Source of the DNA: Dysgonamonadaceae bacterium
GTDB taxonomy: Bacteria; Bacteroidota; Bacteroidia; Bacteroidales; Azobacteroidaceae
Reading direction: 5' to 3'
NCBI GenBank assembly: GCA_031267385.1
Contig: JAIRZF010000108.1
Span: 1-39,552 of the forward strand
Length of the DNA: 39,552 bases
Shown here: one piece after another, positions 32,778-39,552 of the stretch
Layout of the letters: every line of letters begins with the position of its first letter
Position numbering within the stretch: position 1 is the stretch's first letter
The notes under the pieces: generated by a model
What the model was told of the DNA's origin: nothing
Seen by the model: only the letters and a program-made list of their open reading frames with translations
The model's database searches: none
Position numbers and translations under genes: made by a program

Positions 32778-33782
32778 ATGAATATGCAAGATAAGGATCT
32801 ATTATTCGACAAATTGTTGACCGGACACATGTCCCGGATCAATTCACATCAGGATGAGGAATTACTGTTTTCCATGATCCTGGAGTCGGACGTTTACAAA
32901 AAGCATTATGAAGAAGTGGCCGGATTAAACACCTTGTTGCATTTGCCGTATTTCAAATCAAATCAAAATAAAGATTATCTTTTATTGAAAGATAAATTAC
33001 AGTATAAAAATAAAGGGAAAAGAATAACGTGGTATGGAATGTTCACGAAAGTAGCTGCCGCTGCCGCTATTTTAATTGTTGTCTCACTTGGATCGATTTA
33101 TTTGTATCGGGAAACGGTGGAAAAGAATAGTACTTTCAAACAGATGGAAGTATCGACTCCATTGGGCGGGCAGACCAGACTTCTTTTGCCTGACGGGTCT
33201 GTTGCCTGGATAAATGCAAAATCCGAATTGAAATATGGTGATGGATTTGGGAAGACGGATCGTCGTCTCTACCTCGAAGGAGAGGGGTATTTTGAAGTAG
33301 TTAAAAACGAACAAATTCCTTTTTCCGTTCATGCTTACGATATGGAAGTGATAGCTACGGGAACAATCTTTAATGTGCGTTCTTACAAGGAGGACAATGA
33401 ATGGGAAGTCGATCTGCTGGAGGGAGGCGTTGACATTCTGGTAGCAAATAAACGCTACACGCTACATTCCGATGAAAAAGCAATATACAATAAAGCATCC
33501 GCCTTGGTTACCGTTGAATCTGTAGACGCCCATCTGACAGCCCGATGGATAAAAGGAAAACTTGCTTTTTATCAGGCATCTATTCCGGATATATGTAAAA
33601 TGTTGGAACGGCATTTCAATGTCCGGATACGGATAGACAGCGAGGAACTAAAAGAAGAATACTTCCTGGGTAGTATCAACCTGGAGATGAGTTTGAGTGA
33701 AATATTAAATTATCTGGATGTAAATAAAAAATATAAAATAGAATTGAAGGATGATGTTATTATCCTCAAAAATAGGAGATAG
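32778..33782 (+). CDS. FecR-family anti-sigma factor
   Basis: A 334-residue single-pass inner-membrane protein. The cytoplasmic N-terminus (1-88) binds the sigma factor; one helix lies at about 90-110. The periplasmic FecR domain begins near 125 (STPLGGQTRLLLPDGSVAWINAKSELKYG, then RLYLEGEGYFEVVKN, VIATGTIFNVRSY, VDLLEGGVDIL). The C-terminal DUF4974-type domain contains GKLAFYQASIPDICKMLERHFNVRIRID and FLGSINLEMSLSEILNYLD; it has an STN-like fold. In the model, the STN domain of the partner SusC contacts FecR and releases or activates the sigma factor. Order (sigma, FecR, SusC with STN, SusD) supports this pairing. Confidence 0.93.
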   Translation: MNMQDKDLLFDKLLTGHMSRINSHQDEELLFSMILESDVYKKHYEEVAGLNTLLHLPYFKSNQNKDYLLLKDKLQYKNKGKRITWYGMFTKVAAAAAILIVVSLGSIYLYRETVEKNSTFKQMEVSTPLGGQTRLLLPDGSVAWINAKSELKYGDGFGKTDRRLYLEGEGYFEVVKNEQIPFSVHAYDMEVIATGTIFNVRSYKEDNEWEVDLLEGGVDILVANKRYTLHSDEKAIYNKASALVTVESVDAHLTARWIKGKLAFYQASIPDICKMLERHFNVRIRIDSEELKEEYFLGSINLEMSLSEILNYLDVNKKYKIELKDDVIILKNRR

Positions 33783-33849
33783 ATAAAAACGATGTTTAAT
33801 CTTTAAATCAAGTATGCCTATGAATAATACTTCATAAAACCACATGAAA

Positions 33850-33878
33850 AATCGGAGAAAGGGTAAGTTCCTCCGATT
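33850..33878 (+). promoter_or_regulatory. Hairpin in the SusC leader
   Basis: AATCGGAG (33850-33857) pairs with CTCCGATT (33871-33878) around a 13-nt loop, 55 nt before the susC ATG in the 151-bp FecR-SusC gap. There is no T run, so it looks more like a leader structure or a small-RNA target than a terminator. Confidence 0.4.
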
Positions 33879-33933
33879 CAATAAATTGTCATTAAGAACA
33901 AAAGTCATTAACAAACAATCGTAATACAAAGAT

Positions 33934-36900
33934 ATGAAAATTTGCATAAACAAGGAATTGAAATGTATAATAAAGTTCAATTCCGGACGAAATTTTACTT
34001 TTCCTCGATTTATTTTCTTCGTCTTATTAATAAATATGTTGTCCTTTTCTTCCGTATCAGCCAATCTGCATGTTTTGCAGCCGGATGTAAAAGTTACCGT
34101 CAAGCACGCCGATGTTCCTCTAAGCAGGATAATATCCGACATAGAGCAGAAAACCGGATATTCTATTATTGTCCGTCTGAATGATGTGAATGTAAATGAG
34201 AGGTATTCGGTCGATGAAGATAACATAAGCCTGGATCAGATGTTAACAACCTTATTCAAAGGCAAAGACATCGGATTTGAAATTGGAGATAATACTATTT
34301 CTGTTTTCAAATCGGAGAAAAAACAGGACAATGAAAAATCAGATGAGAAAAAACGGGTAACCGGTACAATCGTCGATGAACAGGGCGAATCCGTCATTGG
34401 AGCCAGTGTGATTGAGAAAGGGACGGCAAATGTGGCAATTACCAATATGAATGGAGAATTCTCTTTATTGGTATCTGGAAATGCCACGCTACGGGTATTT
34501 TATCTTGGATACATAACACAGGAAATAGCGGTTGCCAATGAAAATACATTTTCAATTCAATTGAAAGAAGATACTAAAACTTTAGAAGAAGTGGTGGTCG
34601 TCGGTTACGGTATGATGAGAAAAAAAGATCTTACCGGTTCCGTTGTGCAAATCCGTCCCGACAATATCGCAAATGAGAATCCTAAAACGGTTCAGGATAT
34701 TTTGAGGGGGACTCCGGGTTTGCAAGTAGGTTATGATGCTTCAGCCAAAGGAGGAGGCGGTCTGGAAATACGTGGACGGCGTTCGGTTTATAACGACGGA
34801 GGACACAACAACCCCTTGCTCATCCTCGATGGGATGCTTTTTTACGGAGAACTTTCGGAGATCAACCCCGACGATATCGCTCAGATTGATGTACTCAAAG
34901 ATGCTTCTGCGGCAGCCATTTACGGATCAAAAGCAGCAAGCGGCGTTATCATTATCGTTACCAAAAAAGGGAAGCAGGGTAAACCCGTTATCAACGTTAC
35001 CACAAATGTTGGCTGGACACAGGAAAGCAATTATCGTGAAAGATTCGAGCCGGATGCCTATTTGCAACATCGTCAGGACTGGTACACAAAAAATACCTAT
35101 GGCGTCAATCCGGAAACCGGAGCTTATGAAGCGTATCAAACAGGCGTTTATACCAACAGACCCGGATATTTTATGCGTCCCGAACAACTGCCGGCAAGTG
35201 TGTCTGTCGATTCCTGGCGGGGGTATACTACCAACGGAGATAACGAATCCGACTTGAGCATTTGGGCGAAACGACTTGGATTCCAGGGAAATGCACTCGC
35301 AAACTTACTTGCAGGTAAAACCGTCGATTGGTTCGACCTTACTTTCCGTTCCGGTTTCAATCAGGACTATAATGCCAGCCTGAGCGGCGCTACCGAAAAA
35401 GTAAACTACTACTTATCAATGGGATATTTGGAAAATCAGGGCGCAATAGTAAGCGACGGATACAGAGCGATACGTTCCAATATGAAAGTAGAAGCAAAGG
35501 TGAATAAATGGTTCGAAGTCGGCGCTAACGTCAACTTTCAAGACCGGTCGGACGGAAACATAGACATAGACCAGGACTATCAGTTGCGTAATAGCCCTTA
35601 TGCCGATTATGCCGACGAAAACGGCAATGTACTGCAATATCCTTTGAGTTCCGAATACAGTCAAAGAGGATATATCTATGATTTCCAAAAACAATACCTC
35701 GAACTTGAAAAGGGATATACGGTGTTAAACAGTATTTTAAATGCTAAAATATCGTTGCCGTTTAATATAACCTACTCGTTCAATGCTTCGCCACGCTACC
35801 AGTTTTTTTATGATCGTTACTTTATGTCGGCCGATTTACCGGGATCCGATCCCAAATCACGCGGAGCAAACCGTGAGCAGGCAAAGAGATTCGACTGGTC
35901 GCTCAACAATACCATCAATTGGGATTACACTTTCAAAGATAAGCATCACGTAATCCTCACGCTTGTGCAGGAAGCCGAGGAACGCCAATCCTGGAAAGAC
36001 CGTATCGAAGCCCGCAATATTTTACCGTCCGATGCCTTAGGGTTCCATAATACTAAAAACGGCAGCAAGGAAAACAGTACTTACTCGAGCGAAGATACGC
36101 ACGAAACGGCAGACGCTCTGTTGGCGCGTTTGTTTTATTCCTACGACAGCCGCTATATGCTCACCACATCTATTCGTAGAGATGGATATTCCGCTTTCGG
36201 TCAGTCTAATCCGTACGCCACCTTTCCTTCGCTGGCTTTGGCATGGTCGTTTACCAATGAAGATTTCTTCAAATGGGAACCTATGAGCAGCGGTAAATTG
36301 CGCATTTCTTACGGTAAAAACGGTAACCGATCGCTGGACAATCCCTATCTGGCTCTTGCCAACCTTTGGGAAGGAGGCGGTAAGATGCAAGGCTACATCA
36401 ACCAAAGCGGAGAACTGGAACTGATGCGCTATTTGATGGTCGACCGGTTGGCAAATCCGAACCTGCAGTGGGAAAAAACCGAGTCATGGAACTTTGCGCT
36501 TGATTTTGGTTTCCTCAACAACCGCATATCGGGAAGTTTAGAATATTACGATATGAGAACCCACGATATGATTATGAACCAACGACTGCCGAGTTTCTCA
36601 GGATTTTCCAACATCACCACTAATTTGGGACAGGTGGACAATCAGGGAATTGAAATTTCAGTGAGTTCGCTTAACATTGACAGCGACATTCTGAAATGGA
36701 CTACCACGCTCGGCTTTTCGTACAACACGAACAAGATAACGCATCTTTACTATGAAAACGAAGATGTTCTGGATCCGGATGGAAATGTGATCGGTACAAA
36801 AGAAATGGACGATATAAAAAACGGCTGGTTTATCGGACGATCTATCGGCGCAATTTGGGATTATCGCGTTACCGGGATCTGGCAGGCAAATGAGGTGGAA

Positions 36901-37503
36901 GAAGCTAAAAAATACGGGCAGGCGCCGGGAGACCCCAAAGTGGCGAACAACTACACGGCCGACGATGTGATAAATGCCGACGGATCCGTTACGCCCGTGT
37001 ATAACAACAACGATAGAGAATTTCTCGGAGAAACGATAGCGCCTGTCAACTGGTCCTTGCGTAATGAATTTATATTGTGGAAAGACCTCAGCATTTCGTT
37101 CAATATTTATTCCAAAATGGGACACAAAAGCGTGTCGGGCAACTACCTCAATAATGACGACGATGGAGGACGTATGGCTTACGCTCTGCAAAATGTGCCT
37201 GCGAAAGAATACTGGACGCCCGAAAATCCTACCAACAACTACGGACGTATCGAAGCCAAAGGGCCTACGGGAGCTTCCGGCGCAGGAAAACTGTACGACC
37301 GCTCATTTATCCGCTTCGACAACTTTTCAGTAGGATATACACTACCCAGAAAATGGACATCACAATGGAATTTAGATCGCGTTAAATTTTTCGGATCGAT
37401 ACGCAACGTTGCCGTGTGGGCTAAAGACTGGGAATACGGCGACCCCGAAACCGGAGGATTGGGCACGCGCGTTTATACATTGGGATTGAATTTAACTTTT
37501 TAA
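33934..37503 (+). CDS. SusC/RagA-family TonB-dependent outer-membrane transporter with STN domain
   Basis: A 1189-residue transporter that imports oligosaccharides (or peptides) through the outer membrane with TonB energy. Order: signal peptide (hydrophobic 25-43), STN signalling domain (about 52-125: VKVTVKHADVPLSRIISDIEQ and later), carboxypeptidase-regulatory-like domain (141-205: VTGTIVDEQGESVIGASVIEKG), TonB box and plug from about 218 (EEVVVVGYGMMRKKDLTGSV, DILRGTPGLQV, LILDG, DIAQIDVLKDASAAAIYGSKAASGVIIIVTKKG), then the 22-strand barrel ending in GLNLTF. The STN domain marks it as a signal-transducing type that talks to FecR. Local GC, by hand count of sample lines, rises from about one third before 34.6 kb to about 45-50% after. 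The substrate cannot be inferred. Confidence 0.95.
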   Translation: MKICINKELKCIIKFNSGRNFTFPRFIFFVLLINMLSFSSVSANLHVLQPDVKVTVKHADVPLSRIISDIEQKTGYSIIVRLNDVNVNERYSVDEDNISLDQMLTTLFKGKDIGFEIGDNTISVFKSEKKQDNEKSDEKKRVTGTIVDEQGESVIGASVIEKGTANVAITNMNGEFSLLVSGNATLRVFYLGYITQEIAVANENTFSIQLKEDTKTLEEVVVVGYGMMRKKDLTGSVVQIRPDNIANENPKTVQDILRGTPGLQVGYDASAKGGGGLEIRGRRSVYNDGGHNNPLLILDGMLFYGELSEINPDDIAQIDVLKDASAAAIYGSKAASGVIIIVTKKGKQGKPVINVTTNVGWTQESNYRERFEPDAYLQHRQDWYTKNTYGVNPETGAYEAYQTGVYTNRPGYFMRPEQLPASVSVDSWRGYTTNGDNESDLSIWAKRLGFQGNALANLLAGKTVDWFDLTFRSGFNQDYNASLSGATEKVNYYLSMGYLENQGAIVSDGYRAIRSNMKVEAKVNKWFEVGANVNFQDRSDGNIDIDQDYQLRNSPYADYADENGNVLQYPLSSEYSQRGYIYDFQKQYLELEKGYTVLNSILNAKISLPFNITYSFNASPRYQFFYDRYFMSADLPGSDPKSRGANREQAKRFDWSLNNTINWDYTFKDKHHVILTLVQEAEERQSWKDRIEARNILPSDALGFHNTKNGSKENSTYSSEDTHETADALLARLFYSYDSRYMLTTSIRRDGYSAFGQSNPYATFPSLALAWSFTNEDFFKWEPMSSGKLRISYGKNGNRSLDNPYLALANLWEGGGKMQGYINQSGELELMRYLMVDRLANPNLQWEKTESWNFALDFGFLNNRISGSLEYYDMRTHDMIMNQRLPSFSGFSNITTNLGQVDNQGIEISVSSLNIDSDILKWTTTLGFSYNTNKITHLYYENEDVLDPDGNVIGTKEMDDIKNGWFIGRSIGAIWDYRVTGIWQANEVEEAKKYGQAPGDPKVANNYTADDVINADGSVTPVYNNNDREFLGETIAPVNWSLRNEFILWKDLSISFNIYSKMGHKSVSGNYLNNDDDGGRMAYALQNVPAKEYWTPENPTNNYGRIEAKGPTGASGAGKLYDRSFIRFDNFSVGYTLPRKWTSQWNLDRVKFFGSIRNVAVWAKDWEYGDPETGGLGTRVYTLGLNLTF

Positions 37504-37521
37504 CCTCTAATAGTAATAGAA

Positions 37522-39534
37522 ATGAAACAGATAACTCAAAAATTGAATTATATATGCCTTACTCTGTTTATGGGTGGCGTGATCTTGCTTAGCGGATGTT
37601 CGGAGGATTTTCTGAAACCCGATCCGCTATCGTTCTACGAACCGACTACTACGTTCAGCTCCGAATCGGGCTTGAAGGCGGCATTAGCGATATGCGACCG
37701 TCACCTGAAGCTATACTGGGCGACCGACCACAACGAAATGCTCACCGTAGGAACAGAATATATCTTTTCCGAACTGATGGTTGCCAGTGCAACCGACAAG
37801 CGCAGTATGCTTTGCGATGTGGCCAACATGCTTACGCCTACAAGTGAGACTTCCTATCAAAATCTCGACAGAACCAATAGTATCTGGTACCTTTGGGAAG
37901 AAACCTACGTCGGTATTAAGTATGCCAATACGATTATCCAATTCGTGGACGCCGTTGAAAGTCTGGACGAAACTACCAAAAATATCTACAAAGGAAGAGC
38001 TTACTTTCACCGCGCTTTCCGCTATATGGCTTTGACGTTTCAGTTTGGAGACATTCCGCTTATCACCAAAATTTTAGAAGTTCCAAAGCAAAATTATCGT
38101 AGCACGAAGCGCGACGCAATCCTGCAAATGCTTGCCAAAGATCTGGAGTTTGCCGTGCAATACGTACCCGACCAAAAAGACATGAGCCAGATAGGAATGG
38201 TGAACAAGGGAGCCTGTCGTGTATTGCTTGCCAAATGCTATCTGGCAATCGGCGAATATGCCAAGGCCAAAGAGCAAACCGATATTTTGATCGACGATTC
38301 AGGCTATTCGTTGATGACAAATAATTTCGGGACGTTCAACGACGGTGGAGAACCGCAAACATGGCCTATTACCCGCAATGTGATCTGGGATTTGCACCGC
38401 GCCGAAAACAAACTCATCCCTGCCAACAAAGAAGTCATTTTGGGGCTGCCCAATCGTGGCTCAAATGCAGAATCATTCGTTCAAATGCTCACGATGCGCA
38501 TCCTGTATCCCTTCCTTTTTGACGGCAGGCTGAAAACAAAAGACGACAAGCAGGCATTGTTAAACCTGAGGCGTAACCATGCCGATTACAATCCGAAGTA
38601 TGATTACATGCGGGCATTCGGACGGGGAATTGCGACATTCCGTCCCACTTATTTCCAAACCCACACCCTGTGGAATGTCAACGGCAAATTAGATGCAACC
38701 GATCTGCGTCATAATTCAGAAGTAGGCAACTGGATACGCATGGAAGATTATCGTGTCAATAACAAAGCATCTTCAGAATTTGGTAAACCCATCACGCTTT
38801 TCAACCCGGACAACGGTGCCCTGCTGTGCAGCGATACTGTTCGCCGTTGGTTCGATGTTCCCCACTACATATTTTATTTGGACGATCCCGTGAACGACGC
38901 CAACATAAGCGGTTCCGACGGTAATAGAGGAGCTACCAACGGAGGAAATGCCGACTGGTATCTCTATCGCCTGGCAGAAGTATATCTGCTCAGAGCTGAA
39001 GCCAAGTACTATATGAATGAAAACGACCCTACAATTAAAGATGACCTGAATGCCTTGAGACAGAGGGCTAACTGTACTGAACTTTACACCGGAACCGTTA
39101 CCATCGGCGACATTGTGAACGAACGCGCCCGTGAATTGTATTGGGAAGAATGGCGTAACGTGGAACTGACTCGTGTATCGCTCTGTCTTGCCCGTAGCGG
39201 CAAACCCGACGAATGGGGAAACAGGTATAATTTAGAAGATTTTGACAAACAGGGCGGTACGGATTCCAACGGCGGAAGTTATTGGTATCAGCGGATCATA
39301 CATTACAGTATGTACAACAAAGGACCTATACAAATCGACGCTACCGGTAACAGTAACCCCAACTATACCATGGATAAAAAGAATATCTATTGGCCTATCC
39401 CCAATGCGGCGATTACCGCTAACAACAAAGGAGAATTGAGTCAAAATTATGGTTATGACGGTTATGATCCGGCCACACTTAAATGGGATAAGTGGGAAGA
39501 CGCCGTAGCCGACGAAGATAAAACGGTAAATTAA
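37522..39534 (+). CDS. SusD/RagB-family outer-membrane glycan-binding lipoprotein
   Basis: A 670-residue lipoprotein that caps the SusC barrel on the cell surface and captures substrate. The signal peptide has the lipobox LLSGC with Cys26, followed by SEDFLKPDP, the usual start of mature SusD-family proteins. The N-terminal TPR-like part includes WYLWEETYVGIKYANTIIQF, GRAYFHRAFRYMALTFQFGDIPLI and ACRVLLAKCYLAIGEYAKA. The C-terminal part has DWYLYRLAEVYLLRAEAKYYMNEND, LNALRQRANC and IVNERARELYWEEWRNVELTR, all SusD hallmarks. It is longer than the starch SusD (about 550). It follows SusC by 18 bp. Its GC is near 50% in sampled lines, like the SusC barrel. Confidence 0.95.
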   Translation: MKQITQKLNYICLTLFMGGVILLSGCSEDFLKPDPLSFYEPTTTFSSESGLKAALAICDRHLKLYWATDHNEMLTVGTEYIFSELMVASATDKRSMLCDVANMLTPTSETSYQNLDRTNSIWYLWEETYVGIKYANTIIQFVDAVESLDETTKNIYKGRAYFHRAFRYMALTFQFGDIPLITKILEVPKQNYRSTKRDAILQMLAKDLEFAVQYVPDQKDMSQIGMVNKGACRVLLAKCYLAIGEYAKAKEQTDILIDDSGYSLMTNNFGTFNDGGEPQTWPITRNVIWDLHRAENKLIPANKEVILGLPNRGSNAESFVQMLTMRILYPFLFDGRLKTKDDKQALLNLRRNHADYNPKYDYMRAFGRGIATFRPTYFQTHTLWNVNGKLDATDLRHNSEVGNWIRMEDYRVNNKASSEFGKPITLFNPDNGALLCSDTVRRWFDVPHYIFYLDDPVNDANISGSDGNRGATNGGNADWYLYRLAEVYLLRAEAKYYMNENDPTIKDDLNALRQRANCTELYTGTVTIGDIVNERARELYWEEWRNVELTRVSLCLARSGKPDEWGNRYNLEDFDKQGGTDSNGGSYWYQRIIHYSMYNKGPIQIDATGNSNPNYTMDKKNIYWPIPNAAITANNKGELSQNYGYDGYDPATLKWDKWEDAVADEDKTVN

Positions 39535-39552
39535 ACTTCAGTTTATGAATAA

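Noticed and set aside
39545-39552. Start of another gene after SusD
   Set aside because: Only ATGAATAA is visible before the window ends; nothing can be said about it.

Overview
The window is chromosomal DNA from a member of the Bacteroidota, most likely the order Bacteroidales. Four things point there. Most upstream regions carry a TAnnTTTG box (often TACCTTTG), the -7 element of Bacteroides-type promoters. The tmRNA encodes the tag GENNYALAA. The primary sigma factor is a short 286-residue type. The right end carries a SusC/SusD pair with an ECF sigma factor and a FecR anti-sigma factor. Start codons rarely have a Shine-Dalgarno sequence, as is normal in this phylum. Family or genus cannot be fixed from the sequence alone.

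Layout. (1) 1-6683, minus strand: a carboxynorspermidine/saccharopine-type dehydrogenase, recA, tdk, a large TPR protein, then ftsX, a DUF3098 membrane protein and the first 30 codons of uppP. (2) 6619-7172: the only gene-free stretch over 300 bp, with divergent promoters. (3) 7173-13262, plus strand: the envelope energiser exbB-exbD-exbD-tonB, a 77-residue membrane protein, a PstS-like lipoprotein and an exported TPR protein. (4) 13442-18864, plus strand: rpe, comEC, nrnA, a small lipoprotein and a phosphohexomutase (glmM type). (5) 18893-23092: serS (minus), the tmRNA gene ssrA (plus), and tgt with an LptF/LptG-family permease (minus, overlapping by 4 bp). (6) 23364-25873, plus: a DegP/HtrA protease and rpoD, followed by a strong bidirectional terminator shared with a convergent mscS-family channel gene. 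(7) 26943-31910, plus: an exported TPR/PD40 protein, nfeD, floA, a uridine phosphorylase and a coiled-coil protein of unknown role. (8) 32138-39534, plus: ECF sigma, FecR, STN-containing SusC and SusD, the start of a polysaccharide-utilization-type locus that runs off the right edge.

How the parts fit. ExbB/ExbD/TonB in region 3 is the kind of motor that powers TonB-dependent transporters such as the SusC in region 8. The SusC has an N-terminal STN domain and sits behind sigma/anti-sigma genes, so substrate binding at the outer membrane is probably relayed through FecR to the sigma factor. Regions 1 and 4-6 are mostly housekeeping.

Most of the window is ordinary core genome. The least explained items are: a heptad-phased palindromic element found twice (23152-23215 and 29854-29933) with a conserved 17-nt core; a base-composition break inside susC at the junction of its signalling N-terminus and its plug/barrel; an array of GTTAA motifs upstream of the DegP gene; and a 336-residue coiled-coil protein next to the uridine phosphorylase gene. 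I found no CRISPR array, insertion sequence, tRNA or rRNA gene.
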